A stretch of DNA of 64,000 nt from Prescottella equi (lineage in GTDB: Bacteria; Actinomycetota; Actinomycetes; Mycobacteriales; Mycobacteriaceae). The notes under the pieces are model-generated. The model had not been told where the DNA came from, searched no databases, and saw only the letters and a list, made by a program, of their open reading frames with translations. Location: positions 1 through 64,000 of the forward strand of contig NZ_JAIVAH010000025.1 of assembly GCF_020171745.1 (NCBI RefSeq), written 5' to 3'. Of this stretch, positions 48,350-57,781 are shown piece by piece; position 1 is the stretch's first letter, and every line of letters starts with the position of its first letter. The position numbers and the translations under genes are program-made.

Positions 48350-49231
48350 ATGAGCGGACAGAGGACACGAACCCCGGAACCCGACACCACCTACGAGGGC
48401 AGCAAGAGAGAAATCCCCACCGACGAGGGCGTGCTGCGCTACCACGAGGCGGGGGACGGCCCTCCCCTGCTTCTGCTGCACGGGTCGGGGATCGGCGTCA
48501 GCGGCTGGCGCAACTTTCGCGGAAACCTGGCGACCTTCGCCCGGCACTTCCGTTGCCACGTCCTGGAACTCCCCGGCTTCGGCATCAGCGATCCCGTCGA
48601 CGGCCACCCCCTGCGCACCTCGGGCGCGGCGGTCATCAGGTTCATGGACGCGCTCGGCATCGAATCTGCTTCGATCGTAGGTAATTCGATGGGCGGCGTC
48701 GTCGGCGTGAATGTCGCAATGACGCACCCCGACCGTGTGGACAGACTCGTCACCATCGGCGGGGTGGGCCCGAACATCTTCAGCCAGAGCCCGAGCGAAG
48801 GGTCACGTCTGCTCCGCGAATTCGCGGACGATCCCAGCCGGAGCAAGCTCGTTCGCTGGCTCGACTGCATGGTGCACGATCCGGCGCTCCTCACCGAGGA
48901 GAGGATCGACGAGTACTGGGAGAGCGCCAACAGCCCGCAATCACACAAGACGCTGGTGGCAATGTACGGATCGGAGGCAACCGCCGCCCGGGAACGGGCG
49001 ATGGCCGACCCGGAACGCGCTCCGTACTGGATGGATATGCGAAAGGTGCAGTGCCCCACACTGTTCACGTGGGGACTCGACGACCGACAGTGCCCGCCCG
49101 ACATGCCGCTCGTCCCGCTCCGACTGGTCCCGAATGCCGAGCTTCACATCTTCCCCAACTGCGGCCACTGGGTGATGCTCGAAGCCAAGGAGGCGTTCGA
49201 GCGCGTCACACTCGAATTCCTGCTCCGCTGA
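48350..49231 (+). CDS. Alpha/beta hydrolase resembling meta-cleavage-product C-C hydrolases
   Basis: This 293-aa enzyme starts at the ATG at 48350 with GGGAGGAG 6 nt upstream. It has the oxyanion loop LLLHGSGIGVSGWRNF and the nucleophile elbow GNSMGGVVGVNVA, both typical of BphD/HsaD/MhpC-type hydrolases that cleave ring-fission products. The acid is in WGLDDRQCPPD and the His in FPNCGHWVMLE. No ring-cleavage dioxygenase lies beside it, so its substrate is open. It is divergent from a MarR regulator. Confidence 0.88.
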   Translation: MSGQRTRTPEPDTTYEGSKREIPTDEGVLRYHEAGDGPPLLLLHGSGIGVSGWRNFRGNLATFARHFRCHVLELPGFGISDPVDGHPLRTSGAAVIRFMDALGIESASIVGNSMGGVVGVNVAMTHPDRVDRLVTIGGVGPNIFSQSPSEGSRLLREFADDPSRSKLVRWLDCMVHDPALLTEERIDEYWESANSPQSHKTLVAMYGSEATAARERAMADPERAPYWMDMRKVQCPTLFTWGLDDRQCPPDMPLVPLRLVPNAELHIFPNCGHWVMLEAKEAFERVTLEFLLR

Positions 49232-49339
49232 GCGGCGGCCGTCTTCCATTGAACGGGAAGCGGCATTCGGCCACGAACTTTTGCATAGCTAACGTAAGCA
49301 ATCGTCAGTGACGCCCGTCACTGCCGGATTGGGGGATTC

Positions 49340-50941
49340 ATGCGTGTGAGATCGAAACTGGGCAGGACGTGGGCAACCGTGCTGGTGGCGAGCACACTGG
49401 CCGTTGCCGGCTGCGCCGACACCGCGAACGGAGACACCGAGGACGGTCGTCGCACACCGCCGGCCGCGGGATTCGTCGGGGAACAGGCGGTGGGAGGAAA
49501 CCCCACGCCCACAGCACAGTTGACGTTCAGTACCCAGTCGCTGGCCGCGTACCTCAATCCGGTGAGGACCGCGGCGCGCGGCGAGAGCGGCGGGTCCGAA
49601 CTCGCCGCGGTGTACGACGTCCTGATGCGGTACGACAGCGCGGCCAATCGGTTCGAACCGCGGCTCGCCGAGTCGCTCACCGAGGAACCCGGCGGCCTGA
49701 CCTGGACGCTGAAGCTCCGCCCGGATGTCAGGTTCAGCGACGGCACGCCGCTCGACGCGAGCGCGGTGGTCCACAGCATCGATCGCTACAACGCCGGACG
49801 CGGCGACGGATCGGCCGTGTGGACCGCCGCGGTCGAGTCGACGACGGCGGTCGATCCGCGCACCGTCACGTTCCGCCTCCACGACCAGTGGCCGACGTTC
49901 CCGTCGATGCTCGCACTCGGCCACGGAATGATCGTCGCTCCCAGCGCCGGCGAGGGTGAATCCTTCGAGCCGGTCGGCGCCGGCCCGTTCGTCCTGGACC
50001 ACTACTCCCCCAACGAGGAACGGGTGTTCACGGCCCGCGACGACTACTGGAACGGCAAGCCCGCCACCGCCAAGCTCCGGTTCATCGCGCTCACCAACTC
50101 GCGGCAGAACTTCGAGACGCTGCAGACCGACGGCATCGACATCGGATTCCTCCGCGGCGACGCGTCGGCGGTGTACGACACCATCGACCACGACTATCCC
50201 GGCTATTTCAACATCCTGAACAGCGGCAGCGCCGAACTGATCAACAACCGCGCCGGTAGGCCGGGGGCCGACGTCCGGGTGCGTAAGGCGATCTCACTGG
50301 CCCTCGACCCTGACCTGATCGACGAGCGCGGCGAGAAGGGGCTGGGGCTTCCGACGAAGGCGATGTTCGACGAGCGTTCGCAGTGGTTCACCGATGTGCC
50401 GGCGCTCCCGTACGACCCCGACGCGGCCCGTCAACTGCTCGACCAGGCCAAGGCCGACGGCTACGACGGCCACCTGAACTTCCTCGTCCTCCAGGAACCG
50501 CGCTCCAACGCGATCGGTCTCGCCGTGCAGTCGCTGCTCCAGACCGTCGGCTTCACCGTGACCATCGTCCCGGTCAACAACGCGGGCGACATCGTGAAGA
50601 AGGTGTACGCGGAGCACGACTACGACATGGCACACGCGGGAATCGGCCTGTACGAGTCGATCCCGTACCTGGGTCTGCAGTCCAGCCTCGGAAGCACGTC
50701 GAAGGCAAACTTCTCCGGCTACGCGAATCCCGACATGGACGCGCTGCTCGGACAGTTGCAGAACGCGGACGATGCCACCTACCGGGACGTGCTCGGACGT
50801 ATTCAGCAACTCTGGAACGACACCGTTCCCAGTGTCCCGACGAGCGCACTGATGATCTACGTGGCGTGGCAGAAGAACGTCCACGGCATGGTCCCGACCG
50901 CCACGAACATCATGCTGCTCGACAAGGTCTGGCGCGAATAG
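49340..50941 (+). CDS. ABC transporter substrate-binding lipoprotein, peptide/nickel type
   Basis: This 533-aa family-5 solute-binding protein is anchored as a lipoprotein: signal peptide with lipobox LAVAGC (about residues 20-25). The SBP_bac_5 body starts around residue 60; LRPDVRFSDGTPLDASAVVHS is the classic family segment. Ligands of the family are oligopeptides, nickel or glycans. No permease or ATPase genes lie next to it, so it either serves a transporter encoded elsewhere or is an orphan. A terminator-like hairpin follows 12 bp after the stop. Confidence 0.93.
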   Translation: MRVRSKLGRTWATVLVASTLAVAGCADTANGDTEDGRRTPPAAGFVGEQAVGGNPTPTAQLTFSTQSLAAYLNPVRTAARGESGGSELAAVYDVLMRYDSAANRFEPRLAESLTEEPGGLTWTLKLRPDVRFSDGTPLDASAVVHSIDRYNAGRGDGSAVWTAAVESTTAVDPRTVTFRLHDQWPTFPSMLALGHGMIVAPSAGEGESFEPVGAGPFVLDHYSPNEERVFTARDDYWNGKPATAKLRFIALTNSRQNFETLQTDGIDIGFLRGDASAVYDTIDHDYPGYFNILNSGSAELINNRAGRPGADVRVRKAISLALDPDLIDERGEKGLGLPTKAMFDERSQWFTDVPALPYDPDAARQLLDQAKADGYDGHLNFLVLQEPRSNAIGLAVQSLLQTVGFTVTIVPVNNAGDIVKKVYAEHDYDMAHAGIGLYESIPYLGLQSSLGSTSKANFSGYANPDMDALLGQLQNADDATYRDVLGRIQQLWNDTVPSVPTSALMIYVAWQKNVHGMVPTATNIMLLDKVWRE

Positions 50942-50953
50942 CCTCGCAACCAC

Positions 50954-50989
50954 CTTCGGCCCCTGCCGCGTACACGGTAGGGGCCGAAG
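50954..50989. terminator. Hairpin between SBP gene and valine operon
   Basis: CTTCGGCCCC (50954-50963) pairs with GGGGCCGAAG (50980-50989) and the stem extends inward with one mismatch. It lies between two converging transcription units and can serve both. No clear T-tract. Confidence 0.65.
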
Positions 50990-51009
50990 ACGGTGCCGGA
51001 CGAAAAGAA

Positions 51010-51786
51010 CTAGTGGTGGCCGAAGCTCGGGTCGCGCTTCTCGGCGAACGCGGCCATGCCTTCCTTCTGGTCCTGCGTCGCGAACGCGGAGTGGAACACG
51101 CGCCGCTCGAACCGGACGCCCTCGGACAGCGTCGACTCGAAGGCCCGGTTGACCGACTCCTTGACCATCATCGCGATCGGCAGCGACATGTCCGCAATCT
51201 TCGACGCTGTCGCGATGGCCTCGTCGAGCAGGTCGATCGCCGGGACGATCCGCGAGACGAGGCCGGCACGCTCGGCCTCGTCGGCGTCGATGGTGCGACC
51301 GGTGAGGCACAGGTCCATCGCCTTGGCCTTGCCGATCGCGCGGGTGAGCCGCTGCGAGCCACCGATGCCGGGCAGCACGCCGAGCTTGATCTCGGGCTGA
51401 CCGAACTTCGCCGAATCCGCCGCGATCAGGACGTCGCACATCATCGCCAACTCGCATCCGCCGCCGAGCGCGTACCCGGCGACCGCTGCGACGATCGGCT
51501 TGCGGGCCGCGGCGATGCGGTCCCACGCCGAGAACCAGTCGTCGAGGTACATGTCCATGAACGACTTGGACTGCATCTCCTTGATGTCGGCGCCGGCCGC
51601 GAATGCCCGCTCCGAACCGGTGATCAGGATCGAGCCGATGCTCCGGTCCTTCTCGAAGTCGTCGACGGCCGCGACCATCTCCGACATCAGCTGCGCGTTG
51701 AGGGCGTTGAGCGCCTCCGGCCGGTTGAGCGTGATCATGCCGACGCGGCCGGTGCGCCCGACCTGGATCGTCTGGTAGTCCGTCAT
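51010..51786 (-). CDS. Enoyl-CoA hydratase
   Basis: This 258-aa crotonase-fold enzyme has the oxyanion motifs [13 protein letters not shown] and [13 protein letters not shown] with the two catalytic Glu positions (GGCELA and [10 protein letters not shown]). It ends the valine operon and probably hydrates methacrylyl-CoA to 3-hydroxyisobutyryl-CoA; short-chain enoyl-CoA hydratases also act in general beta-oxidation. The ATG at 51786 overlaps the upstream stop (ATGA). Confidence 0.95.
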   Translation of the reverse strand: MTDYQTIQVGRTGRVGMITLNRPEALNALNAQLMSEMVAAVDDFEKDRSIGSILITGSERAFAAGADIKEMQSKSFMDMYLDDWFSAWDRIAAARKPIVAAVAGYALGGGCELAMMCDVLIAADSAKFGQPEIKLGVLPGIGGSQRLTRAIGKAKAMDLCLTGRTIDADEAERAGLVSRIVPAIDLLDEAIATASKIADMSLPIAMMVKESVNRAFESTLSEGVRFERRVFHSAFATQDQKEGMAAFAEKRDPSFGHH

Positions 51787-52694
51787 CGAGTCTCTCCGTT
51801 CGATCTGTCCCTGATGTCCCTGATGATTGCCGAGAAGTCCTCGCCGCCGTGCCCGGTCTCGTGGAAGCGCCGGTACAGCTCCGCGGCCCGCAGCCCGAGT
51901 TCGGCGTCGACGCCGTTGGTGCGCAGCGCGTTCGCGGCGAGCCCGAGATCCTTGTCCATGAGGGCGGCCGCGAACCCCGGCTGGTAGTCGTTGTTCGCGG
52001 GGCTCGCCGGGACGGGCCCCGGCACCGGGCAGTTGGTGGTGAGCGCCCAGCACTGACCCGACGCGTTGGACGCGACGTCGAACAGCGCGTGGTTGCTCAG
52101 GCCCAGCTTCTCCCCCAGCACGAAGGCCTCGCTGATCGCGATCATCGAGACGCCGAGGATCATGTTGTTGCAGATCTTCGCGGCCTGGCCCACGCCGGGG
52201 CCGCCGCAGTGCACGACCTTGCGGCCCATCACCTCGAGCAGCGGGCGGGCGGCCTCGAAGTCCTCGTCGGCGCCGCCGACCATGAACGCCAGCGTCCCGG
52301 CGGCGGCGCCCATCACCCCGCCGGACACTGGCGCGTCGACGCTGCGGTGCCCGGCCTGCTCGGCCAGTTCGTGCGCCGCACGGGCATCGGCGACGTCGAT
52401 CGTCGAGCTGTCCACGAACAGCGTGCCCTGCCGTGCCGCGGTGAGCAGACCGCCCTCGTACAGGTCGAGGACGTGCCTGCCGCTGGGCAGCATCGTGATG
52501 ACGACGTCGGACTCGGTGGCTGCCTGCGCGGCGGACTCGACGACGGTGATCCCGTCCCGCCGGGCCTGCTCGAGCGCCGCCGGCACCAGATCGAAGCCCT
52601 TGACGACGTATCCGGCCTTCGCGAGGTTCGCCGCCATCGGCCCACCCATGTGGCCCAGGCCGACGAATCCGACGGTGATGTCGCTCGTGCTCAT
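51783..52694 (-). CDS. mmsB: 3-hydroxyisobutyrate dehydrogenase
   Basis: This 303-aa beta-hydroxyacid dehydrogenase oxidises 3-hydroxyisobutyrate to methylmalonate semialdehyde with NAD+. The cofactor motif is [16 protein letters not shown], the substrate loop is [16 protein letters not shown], and the catalytic Lys is in [14 protein letters not shown]. It starts at the ATG at 52694, overlapping the hydrolase stop, within the valine operon. Confidence 0.95.
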   Translation of the reverse strand: MSTSDITVGFVGLGHMGGPMAANLAKAGYVVKGFDLVPAALEQARRDGITVVESAAQAATESDVVITMLPSGRHVLDLYEGGLLTAARQGTLFVDSSTIDVADARAAHELAEQAGHRSVDAPVSGGVMGAAAGTLAFMVGGADEDFEAARPLLEVMGRKVVHCGGPGVGQAAKICNNMILGVSMIAISEAFVLGEKLGLSNHALFDVASNASGQCWALTTNCPVPGPVPASPANNDYQPGFAAALMDKDLGLAANALRTNGVDAELGLRAAELYRRFHETGHGGEDFSAIIRDIRDRSNGETR

Positions 52695-53767
52695 CGCACT
52701 TCCTCCCCACTCACGAGCGCTGCGGCCAAACCGAGTTCGGCCTCGCCGAGCGGCTCGAAGAATCGATCCACTAGTTCGTCGGTGACCGCCTCGAGGGTCG
52801 ACGGCGACCATGCGGGGTTACGGTCCTTCTCTACCACCTGCGCACGGATGCCTTCCACGAGATCGTGGGATTCCAGGCACGCCAACGACACCCGGTACTC
52901 CTCGTCGAGGACGGCCTCGAGGCTGTCGAGGGTGCGGGCGCGGCGCAGTGCCCGCAACGTCACCTTCGCGGCGGTCGGGGACTTCGCGAGGATCTGTTCG
53001 GCCGCGGCCTGCGCCTCGGGAACGTCACTTGCCCGCAGGTTCGCGACGATCTCCTCGACGGTGTCCGCGGCATACGCGGTGTCGATCCAGTCCCGCTGCG
53101 CCGCCAGCTCCGACGCCGCGGCGGGCTGCGCGAACTGCGCGAGAGCGTCCTCGACCGAACCCTCGGCCAGCGCCTGCTCGAACTCGTCGAGCCGATCCGA
53201 CGGCACCGAGTGGTCGGCGAAGCCGCACGCGATCGCGTCGCCGGCCGTCATGCGCGCCGTCGTGAGCGCGACGTGGGTGCCGAGTTCGCCGGGCGCCCGC
53301 GACAGCAGGTAAGTGCCGCCGACGTCGGGCACGAAACCGATGCCCACCTCGGGCATGCCGATCGTCGAACGTTCGGTGACCACACGGACGTTGCCGTGCG
53401 CGGAGACACCGACGCCGCCGCCCATGACGATGCCGTCCATGATCGCGACGTAGGGCTTGCCGTAGCGGGCGATCGCGGCGTTGAGGACGTACTCGTCACG
53501 CCAGAAGTCCTTCGACCCGCTGCCGCCGTCCCTCGCGTCGTGGTAGATCGAGACGATGTCGCCGCCCGCGCACAGGCCACGCTCGCCGGACCCGCTGAGC
53601 AGCACGGCCCGGACGGACTCGTCGTCGGCCCATTCCAGCAGCGCCGACGCCATCGTCTGCACCATCGCATGATTCAGCGCGTTGATCGCCTTCGGCCGAT
53701 TGAGGGTGATCCGGCCGAGAGCGCCGACCCGTTCGACCAGAACCTCGGGTTCACCGATGTCGCTCAT
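52691..53767 (-). CDS. 3-hydroxyisobutyryl-CoA hydrolase
   Basis: This 358-aa crotonase-superfamily member has the longer length and C-terminal helical region typical of HIBCH enzymes. Motifs include [30 protein letters not shown] and [13 protein letters not shown]. It removes CoA from 3-hydroxyisobutyryl-CoA, which pulls toxic methacrylyl-CoA forward in valine degradation. The ATG at 53767 overlaps the acyl-CoA dehydrogenase stop (ATGA). Confidence 0.94.
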   Translation of the reverse strand: MSDIGEPEVLVERVGALGRITLNRPKAINALNHAMVQTMASALLEWADDESVRAVLLSGSGERGLCAGGDIVSIYHDARDGGSGSKDFWRDEYVLNAAIARYGKPYVAIMDGIVMGGGVGVSAHGNVRVVTERSTIGMPEVGIGFVPDVGGTYLLSRAPGELGTHVALTTARMTAGDAIACGFADHSVPSDRLDEFEQALAEGSVEDALAQFAQPAAASELAAQRDWIDTAYAADTVEEIVANLRASDVPEAQAAAEQILAKSPTAAKVTLRALRRARTLDSLEAVLDEEYRVSLACLESHDLVEGIRAQVVEKDRNPAWSPSTLEAVTDELVDRFFEPLGEAELGLAAALVSGEEVR

Positions 53768-54912
53768 GCCGCGCCCGCCGATCCGACCACCGCGCGGGCC
53801 ACGACGACCCGCATGATCTCGTTGGTGCCCTCCAGGATCTGGTGCACCCGCAGGTCTCGCACGATCTTCTCCAATCCGTATTCCGCCAGATAGCCGTAGC
53901 CGCCGTGCAACTGCAGGGCCTCGTTGGCGACCGTGAACCCGGTGTCGGTGGCGAAGCGTTTCGCCATCGCGCACAGCTCCACCTTGTCCGCGGTGTCCGC
54001 GTCGAGTGCGTCCGCGGCCCGCCACAGCAGGGTGCGCGCGGCCTCGAGTTCGATCCGCATGTCGGCAAGCCGGAACTGCAGTGCCTGCGATTCGACGAGC
54101 GCCGCCCCGAACGCCTTCCGCTCGCCGAGATACGCGACGGCCTTGCCGAGCGCGGCCTGCGCGCCACCCACCGAGCAGGCGGCGATGTTGAGCCGTCCGC
54201 CGTTGAGCCCCTTCATCGCGATGCGGAAGCCCTCACCCTCGCCGCCGAGCAGATTCGCCGCCGGCACCCGGACCGCGTCGAGGATCACCTGCCGGGTGGG
54301 CTGGGCGTTCCAGCCCATCTTCTTCTCGTTGGCACCGAACGACAGCCCGGGCGCGTCCTTCGGCACGACGAACGCCGAGATCCCGCGGGCGCCCGCATCG
54401 CCGGTGCGGGCCATGACGACGTACACGTCGGAGCTGCCGGCACCGGAGATGAACTGCTTGACGCCGGTGAGCACGTAGTCGTCGCCGTCGCGAACGGCCT
54501 TGGTGGACAGGGCCGCCGCGTCGGAGCCGGCGCCTGGCTCGGTGAGACAGTAGCTGCCGAGCTGCTCCATCGATGCCAGTCCGGGCACCCAGCGACGCCG
54601 CTGCTCGTCGTCACCGAACTCGTCGATCATCCACGTGACCATGTTGTGGATCGAGATGTAGGCGGCGATCGACGGGCAGCCCGTGGCGAGCTGCTCGAAG
54701 ATCCGGACGCCGTCGAGCCGGGTGAGACCGGAGCCGCCGACGTCCTCGCGGATGTAGATGCCGCCCATACCGAGCGTGCCGGCCTTGCGCAGCACGTCGA
54801 CCGGGAAGTGTTTGTTCTGGTCCCACTCGATCGCATTGGGCGCCAGGTATTCCGCGGCGAAGTCGCGCGCGGTGTCGCTGATCGCGCGCTCGTCGTCGGA
54901 AAGTCTGAACAT
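53764..54912 (-). CDS. Acyl-CoA dehydrogenase, isobutyryl-CoA type
   Basis: This 382-aa FAD enzyme has the ACAD signature YCLTEPGAGSDAAAL and the C-terminal QILEGTNEIMR, where Glu is the catalytic base in the usual ACAD position. The neighbours (HIBCH, mmsB, mmsA) indicate isobutyryl-CoA as the substrate, giving methacrylyl-CoA. It lies 52 bp after the other acyl-CoA dehydrogenase of the operon. Confidence 0.93.
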   Translation of the reverse strand: MFRLSDDERAISDTARDFAAEYLAPNAIEWDQNKHFPVDVLRKAGTLGMGGIYIREDVGGSGLTRLDGVRIFEQLATGCPSIAAYISIHNMVTWMIDEFGDDEQRRRWVPGLASMEQLGSYCLTEPGAGSDAAALSTKAVRDGDDYVLTGVKQFISGAGSSDVYVVMARTGDAGARGISAFVVPKDAPGLSFGANEKKMGWNAQPTRQVILDAVRVPAANLLGGEGEGFRIAMKGLNGGRLNIAACSVGGAQAALGKAVAYLGERKAFGAALVESQALQFRLADMRIELEAARTLLWRAADALDADTADKVELCAMAKRFATDTGFTVANEALQLHGGYGYLAEYGLEKIVRDLRVHQILEGTNEIMRVVVARAVVGSAGAA

Positions 54913-54964
54913 TGCCTTCGCTCCTAGTTCGTCGTCATCGTCGATGACGTGGTGGCCGCGGTCG

Positions 54965-56110
54965 TCACAGGGATTTCGCGATGATCCCCTTCATGACCTC
55001 GTTCGCACCGGCGTAGATCTTCTGCACCCGGGCGTCCTCGTACATGCGGGCAACGAGGTACTCACGCATGTACCCGTAGCCGCCGTAGAGCTGCACGCAG
55101 CGGTCCACGACCTCGCACTGCTTGTCGGTGAGCCAGTACTTCGCCATGGCCGCCTCAGCCGCGTCGAGGTCGCCGCGCAGGTGCTCCTGGATGCAGTGGT
55201 CGAGGAACACCTCGCACGTGCGCGCGATGGTCTGGCACTCGGCGAGCTCGAAAGCGGTGTTCTGGAACTCGAACAGGCTGTGCCCGAACGCCTGCCGGGA
55301 CTTGACGTAGGCGACTGTCTCCTCCACGGCCCGGTTCATCGCGCCCGATGCCTGCGCCGCGATGATCAGCCGTTCCTGCACGAGCTGGGCGATGAGCTGG
55401 CTGAAACCCTGGCCCTCCTCGCCCAGCAGGTTGGACACGGGAACCTTCACATCGACGAACGACAGCTCGGAGGTGTCGGCGGCGTGCTGCCCCACCTTGT
55501 CGAGCACCCGCCCGACCGTGAATCCGGGGCAGTCCCGCAGGTCGACGATCAGCAGCGAGACTCCCCTGGCACCGGCCTTGGGATCGGTCTTGACCGCCAG
55601 CACGATCATGTCGGCGGAGGACCCGTTGGTGATGAATGTCTTCGAGCCGTTGACGATGTAGTGATCGCCGTCCCGGATCGCCGTCGTCCGGATGGCCTTG
55701 AGGTCCGATCCGGCGCCCGGTTCGGTCATCCCGATGGCGCCGAGGATCTCCCCGGATGCCATGCCGGGCAGCCAGGTCCGCTTCTGCTCCTCGGTGCCGT
55801 ACTCGTTCACGTAGTGCGCGACGATGCCGCTGTGCACCGAGACGCCGAACGCGAGGTCACCCGCGTGGCCCTGCGCCTCGAACACCGCGAGATCGTGCGC
55901 GAACGTGCCTCCGCCGCCGCCGTATTCCTCGGGGATCGAGCAGCAGAGCAGCCCCAGCTTCCCGGCCGTGAGCCAGACGTCGCGATCGATGCGGCGCTGC
56001 GCCTCCCACTTGTCGTTGTTGGCGACCACCTCGCGTTCGAAGAATCCGGCCGCGAGCTCGGAGAGCGCCCGGACCTCGTCGTCGTGCCAGCCCGGCACGT
56101 ACTTCTTCAC
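54965..56110 (-). CDS. Acyl-CoA dehydrogenase
   Basis: This 381-aa second ACAD of the operon has the FAD/substrate signature IGMTEPGAGSDLKAI. Its C-terminus reads VQKIYAGANEVMK, so Ala replaces the Glu seen at the same place in the paralogue (ILEGTNE); the catalytic base may therefore lie at another position, as in the long-chain and isovaleryl subgroups where it is on helix G. It may act on a longer or differently branched acyl-CoA. The start is a GTG at 56110, 4 bp after mmsA. Confidence 0.88.
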   Translation of the reverse strand: MKKYVPGWHDDEVRALSELAAGFFEREVVANNDKWEAQRRIDRDVWLTAGKLGLLCCSIPEEYGGGGGTFAHDLAVFEAQGHAGDLAFGVSVHSGIVAHYVNEYGTEEQKRTWLPGMASGEILGAIGMTEPGAGSDLKAIRTTAIRDGDHYIVNGSKTFITNGSSADMIVLAVKTDPKAGARGVSLLIVDLRDCPGFTVGRVLDKVGQHAADTSELSFVDVKVPVSNLLGEEGQGFSQLIAQLVQERLIIAAQASGAMNRAVEETVAYVKSRQAFGHSLFEFQNTAFELAECQTIARTCEVFLDHCIQEHLRGDLDAAEAAMAKYWLTDKQCEVVDRCVQLYGGYGYMREYLVARMYEDARVQKIYAGANEVMKGIIAKSL

Positions 56111-56114
56111 CGCG

Positions 56115-57620
56115 TCAGTCCATCGTCGGGATGACGAAGTGGTCGGCGTGCTCCTTGAACCCGGAGGGCCAGCGCTGCGTCACCGTCTTGGTCTTGGTGT
56201 AGAAGCGGATCGAGTCCGGCCCGTGCTGGTTGAGGTCGCCGAATCCGGACCGCTTCCAGCCACCGAACGTGTGGTAGGCGATCGGCACCGGGATCGGGAC
56301 GTTGACGCCGACCATGCCGACCTCGACGCGGGAGCAGAAGTCGCGGGCGGTGTCGCCGTCGCGGGTGAAGATCGCGACGCCGTTGCCGTACTCGTGCTCG
56401 GAAGGCAGCCGCAACGCCTCCTCGTAGTCGTGCGCGCGGACCACCTGCAGGACGGGTCCGAAGATCTCCTCCCGGTAGATCCGCATGTCCGGGGTCACCC
56501 GGTCGAACAGCGTTGCGCCGGCGAAGAATCCGTCCTCGTGGCCGTCGAGGGTGAAGCCGCGGCCGTCGACGACCAGTTCGGCGCCCTCGTCGACACCGAT
56601 CTGCACGTAACCGTTGACGCGATCGAGCGCGTCCTTGCTCACCACGGGACCGAAATCCGCGGTCTCGTCGTCGGAACGTCCGATCCGGAGTTCGCGGACG
56701 CGCTCGGTGAGCTTCTCGACCAGCGCGTCCGCAGTCTCCTCACCGACCGGCACCGCGACCGAAATGGCCATGCACCGCTCACCGGCCGAGCCGTAGCCCG
56801 CACCGATCAGCGCGTCTGCGACCTGGTCGAGGTCGGCATCCGGCATGACGATGGCATGGTTCTTCGCGCCACCGAAGCACTGCGCGCGCTTGCCGTGCGC
56901 CGCGGCGGTCTCGTAGATGTACTGCGCGATCGGGGTGGAGCCGACGAACCCGACGGCCTGGATCCGCGGATCGGTGAGCAGCACGTCGACGGCGTCCTTG
57001 TCGCCGTTGACCACGTTGAACACACCCGGCGGCAGACCGGCCTCGAGGAACAGCTCGGCCAGGCGCAGCGGCACCGACGGATCCCGCTCGGACGGCTTGA
57101 GCACGAACGCATTTCCGCACGCGAGGGCGGGCGCGGCCTTCCACAGCGGGATCATCGCCGGGAAGTTGAACGGGGTGATGCCCGCGACGACGCCGAGCGG
57201 CTGGCGCATCGAGTAGACGTCGATACCGGAGCCGGCGCCCTCGGTGTACTCGCCCTTGAGCAGGTGCGGGATGCCGGTAGCGAACTCGACGACCTCGAGG
57301 CCGCGCTGGATGTCACCCTTGGCGTCGGGAATGGTCTTGCCGTGCTCGGACGACAGCAGCCGGGCGAGCGGATCCATCTCGTCCTGGATCAGCTGCAGGA
57401 AGCGCATGAGCACGCGGGCGCGGCGCTGCGGGTTCCACGCCGCCCACTCCTTCTGGGCGTCGGCCGCGTTCGCGATGGCCGCCTCGGTCTCGGACCGGTC
57501 GGCGAGCGGAACCCGCGCCTGCACCTGCCCGGTGTTGGGGTCGAAGACGTCGGCGAATCTGCCCGACGCACCGGGGATCCGCTTGCCGCCGATGAAGTGA
57601 GAGAGCTCTCGAACGCTCAT
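56115..57620 (-). CDS. mmsA: CoA-acylating methylmalonate-semialdehyde dehydrogenase
   Basis: MmsA (501 aa) converts methylmalonate semialdehyde plus CoA to propionyl-CoA, CO2 and NADH, the last step of valine degradation. Aldehyde-dehydrogenase features are the NFPAMIPLW segment, FVGSTPIAQYIYE and the catalytic Cys in SAGERCMAIS. It starts at the ATG at 57620 and is the first gene of the operon, divergent from the sulfatase across 161 bp. Valine or branched-chain acyl-CoA regulation would act in that gap, but I see no clear operator there. Confidence 0.96.
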   Translation of the reverse strand: MSVRELSHFIGGKRIPGASGRFADVFDPNTGQVQARVPLADRSETEAAIANAADAQKEWAAWNPQRRARVLMRFLQLIQDEMDPLARLLSSEHGKTIPDAKGDIQRGLEVVEFATGIPHLLKGEYTEGAGSGIDVYSMRQPLGVVAGITPFNFPAMIPLWKAAPALACGNAFVLKPSERDPSVPLRLAELFLEAGLPPGVFNVVNGDKDAVDVLLTDPRIQAVGFVGSTPIAQYIYETAAAHGKRAQCFGGAKNHAIVMPDADLDQVADALIGAGYGSAGERCMAISVAVPVGEETADALVEKLTERVRELRIGRSDDETADFGPVVSKDALDRVNGYVQIGVDEGAELVVDGRGFTLDGHEDGFFAGATLFDRVTPDMRIYREEIFGPVLQVVRAHDYEEALRLPSEHEYGNGVAIFTRDGDTARDFCSRVEVGMVGVNVPIPVPIAYHTFGGWKRSGFGDLNQHGPDSIRFYTKTKTVTQRWPSGFKEHADHFVIPTMD

Positions 57621-57781
57621 TGCCCGAACCCGTCCTTTGCTGGTCGTCACAGAGCCACGAAGGAGACGCACGTCACCCTCGCCATTCATCGCTCATCCTA
57701 TAGTTGGAAGTCCACGTAGGTCCAGGGTTCGATCACGACAATTGCCCGAACCGCAGGTAGCGGCCCCAATCCTCGGACAGA

